Shown one piece after another: positions 35,312-43,710 of a DNA stretch of 64,000 nt. Position 1 is the stretch's first letter. Each line of letters starts with the position of its first letter. The DNA comes from Clostridiales bacterium 38-18 (GTDB lineage: Bacteria > Bacillota > Clostridia > Peptostreptococcales > Acidaminobacteraceae): the NCBI GenBank assembly GCA_001897605.1, contig MKTL01000006.1, forward strand, positions 163,780 through 227,779, read 5' to 3'. The notes beneath the pieces were generated by a model. The model made no database searches, was not told the DNA's origin, and worked only from the letters and a program-made list of their open reading frames with translations. Both the position numbers and the translations under genes were made by a program.

Positions 35312-36421
35312 ATGATTAATACGAAAAAAGATTTTGAAAAAAAATCAACTTTAAAATCACTTTGTCACCTCTACGCTGATAGATTGGATCAAATCCAATC
35401 AGGAGGTGGTAATGCGTCGGTTAAGTCGATGGATGAAGATTTATTATACATTAAGGCATCTGGTTATCTAATGAGCGATGTAAGTAATGAGACGGGATTT
35501 AGTGTGCTTAAACTCAGTGAAATCAATGCATTATTGATGGATGTAAAAAATGGCATCGTCGATTTGAACGATGAGGGATTACAAAATAGCCGCTTAAGTC
35601 TAGCGAATCAGTCTACACTTAGACCTTCCATAGAAACATACCTACATGCAATGCTTTCTAGCCGTTTGGTTTTACACGTACACTCGTTTGCAGCGATGTT
35701 TTATGCGTCTTCAAAAGACTTTAATAATCGCTTGGATCAGGGCGAATTAACCGCAACATTTTCTGATGCTGTATTATTGATACCGTATCATAAGCCTGGT
35801 ATATCGCTTGCTTTAGCGATGCTTGAGCAGCTTGAAAGCTATAGAATGAAGTTTAAATCCGAACCAAAGTGGATCGTTCTCCAAAATCATGGCTTGATCA
35901 TAATGGGTGATTCTGTTGAACAGATTGAACAACGTAATCTCGAGTTTGAAAACTTACTATTAGAAGTGCATCCTGCTTTAGTCAAAATGATTTCTCCTTA
36001 TCAGATGGTGACCGATATTAAAAACGCACTTCATCAGATAGACACATCAAATGCGTATTTTGTTAGATATTCAGGCATTCAGCTTCCAGATTCTATGAAT
36101 CGCATCGCTTTTTCTTTTCCAGATGCAGTGGTATTTTACGGTCCAGAAATATTATATGTAGATGATAGCGCTAAAATGAATGAAATGCTTAGCGCGTTTT
36201 ACCGTGAAAACGGAGAGGCACCTAAGGTTTTGATCCTTTTAAATGAAGTCTATGTGATAGGCTCTGACCTAAGAAAACTATACGAGCTTGAAGATGTTCT
36301 CAAGATTCAAATGAAGTTAAATGAAGCCTTAGGAGACGAAATCTTTGGCTTGAATGATTCTGAAATAGAGACTTTAACCCACTGGGAAGCAGAGAAATAC
36401 AGAAAAAAATTAAAAGTGTGA
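35312..36421 (+). CDS. Class II aldolase/adducin-type protein
   Basis: A 369-residue protein. The first 230 residues have the zinc-dependent class II aldolase fold: GGGNASVKSMDEDLLYIKASG (substrate phosphate-binding), RPSIETYLHAML (catalytic Glu region), LVLHVHSFAAM (two zinc His) and LQNHGLIIMGD (third His). The last 130 residues are an extra alpha/beta domain (FPDAVVFYGPEILYVDDS...) found in the longer members related to the N-terminal half of YuxG/RhaD-like proteins. Expected chemistry is reversible aldol cleavage or formation on a phosphorylated sugar, giving lactaldehyde/glyceraldehyde-type products. It follows the HAD gene after 116 non-coding bases and precedes the nucleotidyltransferase by 7. 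Confidence 0.85.
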   Translation: MINTKKDFEKKSTLKSLCHLYADRLDQIQSGGGNASVKSMDEDLLYIKASGYLMSDVSNETGFSVLKLSEINALLMDVKNGIVDLNDEGLQNSRLSLANQSTLRPSIETYLHAMLSSRLVLHVHSFAAMFYASSKDFNNRLDQGELTATFSDAVLLIPYHKPGISLALAMLEQLESYRMKFKSEPKWIVLQNHGLIIMGDSVEQIEQRNLEFENLLLEVHPALVKMISPYQMVTDIKNALHQIDTSNAYFVRYSGIQLPDSMNRIAFSFPDAVVFYGPEILYVDDSAKMNEMLSAFYRENGEAPKVLILLNEVYVIGSDLRKLYELEDVLKIQMKLNEALGDEIFGLNDSEIETLTHWEAEKYRKKLKV

Positions 36422-36428
36422 GGCAGAT

Positions 36429-38072
36429 ATGAAAATCGTAATTCCTATGTCCGGAAGAGGACAGAGATTTATCAATCAAGGCTACAAGGAACCTAAACCC
36501 TTAATTGTGATGGATGGTAAGCCAATTATAGAACACGTAGTGGATTTGTTTCCCGGTGAAAATGATTTTATCTTTATTTGTGCCAATGACCATCTTGAAA
36601 ATACGGATATGCGTACGGTTTTAAATAAAGTTGCACCTAAGGGTAAAATAGTTGGTATTGAGCCTCATAAACTTGGACCGATTTATGCGGTGCAACAGGT
36701 TTATGATTTGATAGATGATTCTGAAGAGGTAATCGTAAATTATTGTGATTTCGGTGCATACTGGGATTATGATGATTTCTTAGCACACACGCGCAATAGA
36801 GGTGCTGATGGTGCGATTCCTGCATATAAGGGCTTTCATCCGCATATGCTAGGAACAACCAATTATGCTTTTATGCGTGATGACAATCAATGGATGCTAG
36901 AAATTCAAGAAAAGAGACCGTTTACAGACGACCGCATGTCAGAATATGCTTCTTCTGGGACTTATTATTTTAAATCCGGTTCAATTATGAAACGCTATCT
37001 AGATCGAACCGTCGAAAGAGCGCTTGATTTGAATGGTGAGTATTATGTTTCAGTGGTTTATAATCTTTTAATAGAAGATGGATTAAAGGTTTCCATCTAT
37101 GAAATTCAGCATATGTTGCAGTGGGGAACGCCAGAGGATGTGGCAGAATACAATTATCACTCTGAGTATTTTAAAAAAATGGTAACGCATGTACCTTTTT
37201 CTGCGCCAGATCAAAACACGGTTAATTTGATTCCACTTGCTGGAGAAGGCAGCCGTTTTAAAAATGAAGGCTATATCACGCCGAAGCCTATGATTGAGGT
37301 ATCTGGTAAGCCTATGATTATCCAAGCCTTTGATAGTTATCCGAAGTCTGAGTTCAGCCGTTTTATCGTTTTGCAGTCGCATTGTGATGCTTATGGCATC
37401 GACGAGCTCCTTTTAAATAAAACGCCTAATCCAAAAGTGATGGTCCTTGATCATGTCACTGAAGGACAAGCAATTACAGCTGCTTTAGGTGTAGATGAAG
37501 CAATTATGAACTCACCGCTAATGATTGCAGCTTGTGACAATGGACTGCTTATCGATCAAGTCGAATATGAAGCGCAACTAAATGATCCAAATTGTGATGT
37601 AATTTGTTTGACCTTTAGAAATAATCCGACTGTGGGCAAAAATCCAAATGGGTACGGCTATGTTTCAGTTGGTGCAGATGGCTATATCAGTGGCTGTTCT
37701 GTTAAAAAGCCAATGACCGATGACCCGATGAATGAGCATGCCATCGTGGGTGCCTTTTATTTTAAAAAAGCGAGTGATTTTATTCGAGGTGTCAAGTATA
37801 TAAAGACAAACAACATTAGAGTCAATAATGAATTTTACATTGACTCAATCATGGGCATTTTAGGTGAGTTAGACTTGAAAGGACGTGTGCTCGACTGTCT
37901 TTATGAAAGCTGGGGAACGCCGAACGATTATAAAACTTTTGTTTATTGGCAAAGCTTCTTTTCAAAAGCTCAGTTTCATCCTTATGAACTTGAACGGGAT
38001 CCTTTTGTGAACCCAGATCGATTAGAAGCCTTGAAGAAGCAATTTAATACATTTCAGCAGGAAAATCTATGA
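36429..38072 (+). CDS. Tandem double sugar/alditol-phosphate nucleotidyltransferase
   Basis: A 547-residue protein made of two homologous NTP-transferase domains. Domain 1 (1 to about 250) opens IPMSGRGQRFINQGYKEPKPLI; domain 2 (about 263-547) opens IPLAGEGSRFKNEGYITPKPMI. Both keep the G-x-G-x-RF nucleotide loop and the KP lysine; Asp for metal binding is in NYCDFGAYWD and AACDNGLL. Each ends with a similar QWGTPEDVAEY / SWGTPNDYKTF sequence. It should activate one or two phosphorylated sugars or polyols as NDP derivatives. GAGG precedes the start. It is coupled to gtrA by a four-base overlap. Confidence 0.85.
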   Translation: MKIVIPMSGRGQRFINQGYKEPKPLIVMDGKPIIEHVVDLFPGENDFIFICANDHLENTDMRTVLNKVAPKGKIVGIEPHKLGPIYAVQQVYDLIDDSEEVIVNYCDFGAYWDYDDFLAHTRNRGADGAIPAYKGFHPHMLGTTNYAFMRDDNQWMLEIQEKRPFTDDRMSEYASSGTYYFKSGSIMKRYLDRTVERALDLNGEYYVSVVYNLLIEDGLKVSIYEIQHMLQWGTPEDVAEYNYHSEYFKKMVTHVPFSAPDQNTVNLIPLAGEGSRFKNEGYITPKPMIEVSGKPMIIQAFDSYPKSEFSRFIVLQSHCDAYGIDELLLNKTPNPKVMVLDHVTEGQAITAALGVDEAIMNSPLMIAACDNGLLIDQVEYEAQLNDPNCDVICLTFRNNPTVGKNPNGYGYVSVGADGYISGCSVKKPMTDDPMNEHAIVGAFYFKKASDFIRGVKYIKTNNIRVNNEFYIDSIMGILGELDLKGRVLDCLYESWGTPNDYKTFVYWQSFFSKAQFHPYELERDPFVNPDRLEALKKQFNTFQQENL

Positions 38073-38461
38073 GAAATTTGCTAAAACATGAAGGCGTAAG
38101 ATATTTAATATCGGGCGGAAGTGCAGTATTCACAGACTTTCTAATCTATTTTCTTTTATTTAAGATGCTGTTGATTTCACCATCCGTTAGCAAAGGCATC
38201 TCGTATATTAGCGGTGCAATTGTCGCATATTTGATCAATCGACTATGGACGTTCGAGGGTGGTAAATCGCACTCGGTTTCACGTTCGTTTGCTAAATTCA
38301 GCATTCTTTATTTAGCGACTTTCTGTTTAAATATAATCGTTAATAAGGTTGTATTAAATATCTTTGGTTGGGCGATTTTGGGATTTATGGCAGCGACTTT
38401 CGTCACAATCGTTTGCAATTACTTGGGACAAAAATTCTGGGTATTTAAGAAGACCGTTTAA
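38069..38461 (+). CDS. GtrA-family membrane protein
   Basis: A 130-residue protein with four TM helices, a GtrA/GtcA-type polypeptide. It starts LKHEGVRYLISGGSAVFTDFLIYFLLF and has the family's YLINRLWTF after helix 2 and NYLGQKFWVFKK at the end. GtrA proteins are thought to flip polyprenyl-phosphate-linked sugars across the membrane or to assist the GT2 enzyme that makes them. The start overlaps the nucleotidyltransferase stop (ATGA). A GT2 gene follows 53 bases later. Confidence 0.92.
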   Translation: MRNLLKHEGVRYLISGGSAVFTDFLIYFLLFKMLLISPSVSKGISYISGAIVAYLINRLWTFEGGKSHSVSRSFAKFSILYLATFCLNIIVNKVVLNIFGWAILGFMAATFVTIVCNYLGQKFWVFKKTV

Positions 38462-38514
38462 GCAAATACTGTAAGTAGATCATATAAAATAAGAAATAAA
38501 GGCTGTGAGGTTAT

Positions 38515-39225
38515 ATGAACAAGAGTTTATCAATAGTAGTCCCTTGTTATAATGAGAAAGACAATATACCATTGATCCTCGAAAGATTTGATCAAGTGAT
38601 AGGCAATAGAAACATCGAAGTCGTTTTAGTGGATAATGGTTCTACAGATGGTAGTGCAGAGCTGATGGATGCTTTATTACCAAGATATACATTTGCCCGA
38701 AAGGTAACTGTAGAGGTGAATCAAGGGTATGGGTTTGGCATCGTCTCGGGTTTGAAAACGTGTCAGAGTGACTATATCGGCTTTACACACGCAGATATGC
38801 AGACGGATCCAAATGATGTGAGTATCGCTTACGATAGAATTGATCAAACGCTGAAATATATTAAAGGAAATAGAAAGGGTAGACCTTTTTTAGATGTTTT
38901 TTTCACCATTGGCATGAGTTTTTTTGAAACGGTTTATTTTAAAAAGAGGCTATGGGATATTAATGCGCAGCCGAATGTATTTCCTAAAACATTCTTCGAA
39001 GATTTGACGGAGATACCAAAGGATTTTTCTTTGGATTTGTATCTTTATGTGATGGCAAAAACAAAACAGCTTCCCATTCTTCGTTTTGATGTTAGATTTA
39101 CTGAAAGAATTCATGGCTTTTCTAAGTGGAATGATGCTACGTTTAAGTCAAAATGGAAGTTTATCAAACGTACGACTGCATTTAGTAAAGAACTCAAACG
39201 CAGCATAAATAGAAAGGAACGATAA
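38515..39225 (+). CDS. GT2 glycosyltransferase, DPM1-like
   Basis: A 236-residue GT-A fold transferase: LSIVVPCYNEKDNIPLIL (nucleotide-sugar binding), VVLVDNGSTDGS and the metal-binding THADMQTD (around 92-99). It resembles polyprenyl-phosphate sugar synthases (dolichol-phosphate mannose synthase family) but lacks the two C-terminal TM helices of GtrB/CsbB; only a basic C-terminal tail (KWKFIKRTTAFSKELKRSINRKER) is present, which could bind the membrane surface. Next to GtrA and GT-C proteins, it likely loads a sugar onto undecaprenyl phosphate. Confidence 0.88.
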   Translation: MNKSLSIVVPCYNEKDNIPLILERFDQVIGNRNIEVVLVDNGSTDGSAELMDALLPRYTFARKVTVEVNQGYGFGIVSGLKTCQSDYIGFTHADMQTDPNDVSIAYDRIDQTLKYIKGNRKGRPFLDVFFTIGMSFFETVYFKKRLWDINAQPNVFPKTFFEDLTEIPKDFSLDLYLYVMAKTKQLPILRFDVRFTERIHGFSKWNDATFKSKWKFIKRTTAFSKELKRSINRKER

Positions 39226-39234
39226 GGAGAACAT

Positions 39235-39828
39235 ATGCATTTTATCAGTCATAGAGTCAATACGGTTGAAGAACTTAAACAGCTACCTCATGAGTATGGC
39301 GTGGAGATCGATTTACGAGATGAGGGCGGAGAGTTGATCCTATCGCATGATCCCTTTCGCACAGGCGATCGATTTGAGGATTATCTAAAAGAATATCACC
39401 ATGGCACAATGATTTTAAACATTAAGAGCGAGCGTATTGAGCATAAAGTTAAAACCTTACTGGATCAATTTCAGATAAAGGACTATTTTTTTCTAGATTC
39501 TTCTTTTCCAATGATCTTTCTTCTTGCTAATCAAGGCGAAAGACAAGTCGCTCTAAGGTATTCTGAGTTTGAAGGTCTAGATACCATAAGAACCATGGCT
39601 GGAAAAGTGGACTGGGTTTGGGTGGATTGCTTTACCAAACTACCAATCAATCATGAAATCTTTCTAGAATTAAAAGCACTTGGCTATAAGCTTTGTCTTG
39701 TTTCACCAGAGCTTCAGGGTAGACCAGAAGATATTGAAGCTTATAAGCAACAGTCCTTTGATGAAGCGATTGAGTGGGATGCAATTTGTACGAAGCGTTA
39801 TAATATTGAGAGATGGAAATCACTTTGA
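39235..39828 (+). CDS. GDPD-like phosphodiesterase-fold protein
   Basis: A 197-residue protein whose pattern recalls glycerophosphodiester phosphodiesterases: SHRVNT with H6-R7, VEIDLRD with E24 and D26, and LILSHDPF with H38. It then has TIM-barrel-like strands (TMILNIKSE, YFFLDSSFP, VDWVWVDCF, YKLCLVSPEL). It is shorter than normal GDPD enzymes (about 240) and lacks a signal peptide. It may cut a phosphodiester in a glycopolymer precursor; function is inference. AAGGAG precedes the ATG. Last gene of the cluster, followed by a terminator. Confidence 0.7.
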   Translation: MHFISHRVNTVEELKQLPHEYGVEIDLRDEGGELILSHDPFRTGDRFEDYLKEYHHGTMILNIKSERIEHKVKTLLDQFQIKDYFFLDSSFPMIFLLANQGERQVALRYSEFEGLDTIRTMAGKVDWVWVDCFTKLPINHEIFLELKALGYKLCLVSPELQGRPEDIEAYKQQSFDEAIEWDAICTKRYNIERWKSL

Positions 39829-39871
39829 TAATTGGTTCAAGACATAAATGAGCACTGAGTTTATTTTTTAC

Positions 39872-39905
39872 AACCCTTGCTATTAATAGCTGGGGTTTTT
39901 CTGTT
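39872..39905 (+). terminator. Terminator of the glycopolymer cluster
   Basis: AACCC and an inner GCTA (39872-39883) pair with TAGC and GGGTT (39887-39897), followed by TTTCTGTTTTT. Confidence 0.75.
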
Positions 39906-39971
39906 TTTATATATAAGTTGGTTGTCATATGAATACTTTATTACAGTAGGATTAAGTATTGTTAAAGTACC

Positions 39972-39999
39972 TTACAAATGGAACTAAATCGGATAAAAT
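39972..39999 (+). promoter_or_regulatory. Possible promoter of the GHL10-amidase gene
   Basis: TTACAA (39972-39977), 16 bases, TAAAAT (39994-39999), 31 bases before the start codon. Confidence 0.4.
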
Positions 40000-40030
40000 A
40001 GAGTCAAAGTTAGGTAGTGGAGGACATAAT

Positions 40031-42928
40031 ATGAAGACAAAAATTAGCCTATTGTTAACCGTCATACTATTAATGACGTTATCTTTGAGCTTTGCAGATG
40101 GTTTAAGTGATGCGCAAAAGAACGAAATTAATGGATCGTTTAAAGGCCTTTGGGTGGCCACGGTACTTAATTTGGATTACCCAGTTAAAGCAACTACAAA
40201 TGTAGATACATTAAAAAAAGAAGCTATTGAGATTTTAGATAAAGCGCAAAGTATGGGACTGAATGCAATTGTTCTTCAGGTTAGACCTGCAGGTGATGCT
40301 ATCTATTCTTCAGCCTATTTCCCATGGTCTAAATATTTAACTGGCAAGCAGGGGACTGCGCCTGCTGACGGGTTTGATCCACTAGCTTTCTGGATTGACG
40401 AAGCTCATAAACGAAATTTAGAGCTTCATGCATGGATTAATCCATATCGAATTACTCGTAAGAATGCCTCAGATCCATCATACGATTATAGTTCGCTTGC
40501 TGCGAATCATCCTGCAAGACTTCATCCAGACTGGGTAGTAGAGCATACTGATGGTAACTTGTATTTTGATCCAGGCAATCCAGAGGTAAGAAAATATTTG
40601 GTTGATAGTATTAATGAGTTAATCACAAAATATGATGTCGATGGCATTCATTTTGACGATTATTTCTATCCAGGAACGACTTTTAATGATGATAAAACCT
40701 ATGCAAAATATGGATCGAAGTTTAATTCGAAGGCAGATTGGCGAAGAAACAATGTTGATCAACTCATAAAAGAGGTTAAATCATTAATTGATACTAAAAA
40801 GCCAATAGTACAGTTTGGTATTAGTCCTTTTGGTATTTGGGCGAATGCAAAAAATAAATCGGGTGGTAGTGACACCAGTGGATTTGAGTCCTATTTTAAT
40901 CAATATGCGGACACAAAAAAATGGGTTGAAGAGGAATGGATTGATTATATTGCACCACAACTTTATTGGGAAATTGGATATTCTGTTGCAGATTATTCTA
41001 AATTAGTAAAATGGTGGTCAAATGTCGTTGATGGCACTGATGTGCATCTCTATATCGGACAAGCGGCGTATCGGACAGGTGATAAAAGTAGCTCTAGTCC
41101 GTGGTATGGAGTTGATGAAATTGCAAGACAGCTTCAGCTAAATGAATCTTATGATGAAGTGAGTGGCAGCATTTTCTTTAGATATGCTTTTTTCAAAGCT
41201 TCCCCAACCTTAAGTGCATTGTTAACAGATTATTATAATGGCACTTTGGCTAATGCAACCATAAACACTAAGCTAACCATCGGTCGTCCAGTAAAGGACG
41301 TTTCAACAACAAGTAGTTACTATTTTGTTGGTGGCGCGTCTAATCCTAATTCGCCATTGTACATTAACGGAGAAGAGGTGATTATTAGAACCAAAGATGG
41401 TTATTTTGGGAAATATGTAGCTCTGAAATCAGGTAAGAATACTTTTGTAGTGTCTCAAGATGGAAAGACAGCAACTCGGGTTATCACAAAGGTTGGTGCA
41501 ACACTTGCGACGCCAATGACAAAGGCAGAAATAATAGCAGGCTCAACATGGCCTCAATCTGCGACGATGATTAATGAGACTGAAGAATTTAAGTTTTATT
41601 GTAGAGCGCCAATTGGAGCCAAAGTTACGGCGACACTTGGAGGCAAAACATACACTTTAACTCCAGAAACAACTAAGAATGCGTCCAATAAACTATATTC
41701 AACCGCATATTCTTTAAAAATAAAAGCGCCAGTTCAAACAGGTTCAGCTAGAATTGTTGATTATGGCAAGCCAGTATATACCATGAGTTATAATGGTGTA
41801 ACGAATACTCAGTCTGGTAATGTAAATGTACGTGTGATTATGAAAAACGCCCCGTTTATAGCCACTGTTTCAAGTACAAATGTAGATTCATATCAGTCAG
41901 CCTCAGCATCAAACGGCGCTCATTATATTTTACAAACAGGAATGACGGATTTGGTTACTGGCATTAATGGTGATTATATTAGGTTATCTTCAGGTATATG
42001 GGTTAAATCTAAATCCGTAGAGCTAAAAGATCAGAAAATGCCATCTATTCAAATCAAATCAATAGCCAATACAGTAGCAGCTAGAACTGAAACCTTAAAA
42101 TTTGAGTTATCTAGTTTACCAATTGCCTCAGCAGAGTTTGATGGTGAAAAACTTAAAATTACGATTAACAAAGCAAGTAATTCAGTTCAAATTCCTTTAA
42201 AAAGCAATAGTATGATTAAGTCAGCAGTGTCAAAATCTGATCAAGATAAAATCACTTATGAACTTACATTCAAAGATGCCAAAACATTTGCAGGTCATAA
42301 TCTAGAAGTTTTAGGAAATCAAATCATCATTACTCTAAAAACAAAATTTGTAGCAAGTGGGGAGTTACCACTTAAAGGCGCTATTATCCTTCTAGATGCA
42401 GGTCATGGTGGCAGTGATACGGGTGCAATTGGGTTGTTAGGATACGAATATCCCGAAAAAATGGTTAATTTCAACATTGTTAAACAGCTAGAAAATGAAC
42501 TTAAGCTAAAAGGTGCAACTGTGGTTTTAACACGTACTTCTGATGATTATGTAAGCTTGGATACGCGTTTAAGCCAATCGATGAAATTAAGTCCAGATAT
42601 GTTGATTTCGATACACGCTGATAGTCTTGAGGACACCGCAGATTTGACTAAAACCAGTGGTTTTACAGTTTATTACAAGGAAAGCTTGTCAAAATCGTTA
42701 GCTAATAATTTGTCAAAGGCCATTGATACCGAATTTGATCTCTATAATAGAGGGGTTAAAAATATGAATTTCTATATTGTAAGAAATACTTGGACACCTT
42801 CAGTACTGATAGAAACAGGATTTATGCCTAGTCCATCTGATTTTCAAATTCTGAGTAATTCAATTGATCAGAAACGATATGCGAAAACCTTGACCAATGC
42901 TATCGTTAATTATTTTAGCGGAGAATAG
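40031..42928 (+). CDS. Secreted fusion: GHL10-type glycoside hydrolase plus N-acetylmuramoyl-L-alanine amidase
   Basis: A 965-residue exported protein. Signal peptide at 1-22 (KTKISLLLTVILLMTLSLSFA). Residues about 35-400 are a GHL10/DUF187-type TIM barrel (GLWVATVLNLDYP, GLNAIVLQVRPAGDA, HAWINPYRIT, DGIHFDDYFYP, YIAPQLYWE). A middle region of about 330 residues is beta-rich. The C-terminal about 180 residues are an Amidase_3 domain: ILLDAGHGGSDTGA (zinc His), YEYPEK (Glu), LISIHADS (His) and VLIETGFM (catalytic Glu). The enzyme could cut glycan and peptide bonds in one wall-remodelling protein. GGAGG at 40019-40023 fixes the ATG; a longer frame from a TTG at 39959 lacks support. Single gene with its own terminator. 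Confidence 0.9.
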   Translation: MKTKISLLLTVILLMTLSLSFADGLSDAQKNEINGSFKGLWVATVLNLDYPVKATTNVDTLKKEAIEILDKAQSMGLNAIVLQVRPAGDAIYSSAYFPWSKYLTGKQGTAPADGFDPLAFWIDEAHKRNLELHAWINPYRITRKNASDPSYDYSSLAANHPARLHPDWVVEHTDGNLYFDPGNPEVRKYLVDSINELITKYDVDGIHFDDYFYPGTTFNDDKTYAKYGSKFNSKADWRRNNVDQLIKEVKSLIDTKKPIVQFGISPFGIWANAKNKSGGSDTSGFESYFNQYADTKKWVEEEWIDYIAPQLYWEIGYSVADYSKLVKWWSNVVDGTDVHLYIGQAAYRTGDKSSSSPWYGVDEIARQLQLNESYDEVSGSIFFRYAFFKASPTLSALLTDYYNGTLANATINTKLTIGRPVKDVSTTSSYYFVGGASNPNSPLYINGEEVIIRTKDGYFGKYVALKSGKNTFVVSQDGKTATRVITKVGATLATPMTKAEIIAGSTWPQSATMINETEEFKFYCRAPIGAKVTATLGGKTYTLTPETTKNASNKLYSTAYSLKIKAPVQTGSARIVDYGKPVYTMSYNGVTNTQSGNVNVRVIMKNAPFIATVSSTNVDSYQSASASNGAHYILQTGMTDLVTGINGDYIRLSSGIWVKSKSVELKDQKMPSIQIKSIANTVAARTETLKFELSSLPIASAEFDGEKLKITINKASNSVQIPLKSNSMIKSAVSKSDQDKITYELTFKDAKTFAGHNLEVLGNQIIITLKTKFVASGELPLKGAIILLDAGHGGSDTGAIGLLGYEYPEKMVNFNIVKQLENELKLKGATVVLTRTSDDYVSLDTRLSQSMKLSPDMLISIHADSLEDTADLTKTSGFTVYYKESLSKSLANNLSKAIDTEFDLYNRGVKNMNFYIVRNTWTPSVLIETGFMPSPSDFQILSNSIDQKRYAKTLTNAIVNYFSGE

Positions 42929-42942
42929 TTGAATTTTTGTTA

Positions 42943-42984
42943 AACACCAAGACAGATACGACATCTGCTTGGTGTTTTTTTTTG
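42943..42984 (+). terminator. Terminator after the GHL10-amidase gene
   Basis: AACACCAA plus CAGAT pair with ATCTG plus TTGGTGTT (42943-42976), then nine Ts. The 42929-43231 gap then holds the promoter and operators of the marR operon. Confidence 0.9.
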
Positions 42985-43041
42985 CATTAGTATCGTAACA
43001 AATTGTTCACATAATATTTGAATTCTATTATCAAATAGATA

Positions 43042-43070
43042 TTTACAGTGATAAATAAATAGAGTAATAT
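43042..43070 (+). promoter_or_regulatory. Promoter of the marR-ABC exporter 2 operon
   Basis: TTTACA (43042-43047), 17-base spacer, TAATAT (43065-43070). Transcription would begin at about 43077, inside the operator array. Confidence 0.7.
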
Positions 43071-43074
43071 ATAT

Positions 43075-43114
43075 TTCGTACACGAAGCTTCGTATGCGAA
43101 GTATCGTACACGAA
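43075..43114. promoter_or_regulatory. Three phased MarR-type operators
   Basis: Three 12-bp dyads follow each other at an exact 14-bp step: TTCGTACACGAA (43075), TTCGTATGCGAA (43089) and ATCGTACACGAA (43103). Between sites 1 and 2 the overlap forms a perfect palindrome ACGAAGCTTCGT (43082-43093). They cover the transcription start of the marR operon, the usual place for autorepression. Confidence 0.75.
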
Positions 43115-43231
43115 GTAATTTATTAAGAATCCAAAATTTAGAGCTAAGTGAATTTATGAGAATTGTTTATCTGAAATGACTAAAGAGTTGTCATAAATAG
43201 ACTTGTGTATTTAAGGAAAGGAGTGAAATCT

Positions 43232-43675
43232 ATGGACCCTTTTGAACGAAGCTATGAAGTTGTGCGAAGAGTAAAAAAATTAAAGGACTCCTTACACGGC
43301 AACATGAGTAGGTTATTCAAGGAAGGCAATCTGACTGGACCACAGGGAATGGTCGTCGGTTTGTTGTTTAGAATGGGACCACTAAAAATAAGTGAATTAT
43401 CGCAGCAAATGGGTTTGTCAATGAGCACGGTATCAGGCATACTAGATCGATTAGAACGAGATAACATTGTCTATCGCGAAAAGAGCGAAACTGACGGTCG
43501 TGTAATTCTAGTAAAGATAACGGAAGAGTTCAAAAAAAATTCAAAGCATTCCTTCTCAAATATGAATCATCGTTGGGATAAAATACTTGATTTAGCTACA
43601 GATGAGGAGATTGATCGAATACTTGAGGCTCTGGATATTTTAGAGCGTTTGGTCGAAGAATCGAGAAATCTATAA
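43232..43675 (+). CDS. MarR-family transcriptional regulator
   Basis: A 147-residue winged-helix regulator. Recognition region LKISELSQQMGLSMSTVSGILDRLERDNIVYREKSETDGRVILVKITEE is the classic MarR helix-turn-helix and wing with the D-x-R motif (TDGR). Helices at both ends form the dimer interface. The start at 43232 follows AAAGGAG; the open frame extends nine codons upstream from a GTG without a site. It heads an operon with ABC exporter 2, 35 bases downstream, and is very likely its ligand-responsive repressor acting at the three sites upstream. Confidence 0.92.
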   Translation: MDPFERSYEVVRRVKKLKDSLHGNMSRLFKEGNLTGPQGMVVGLLFRMGPLKISELSQQMGLSMSTVSGILDRLERDNIVYREKSETDGRVILVKITEEFKKNSKHSFSNMNHRWDKILDLATDEEIDRILEALDILERLVEESRNL

Positions 43676-43710
43676 GCTTAGTAATTAACGAATAAAAGAG
43701 GAGACAATTT

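Noticed and set aside
31129-39828. The glycopolymer cluster as a mobile island
   Set aside because: No integrase, transposase, tRNA or flanking repeats were seen, and base composition and codon use look like the surroundings.
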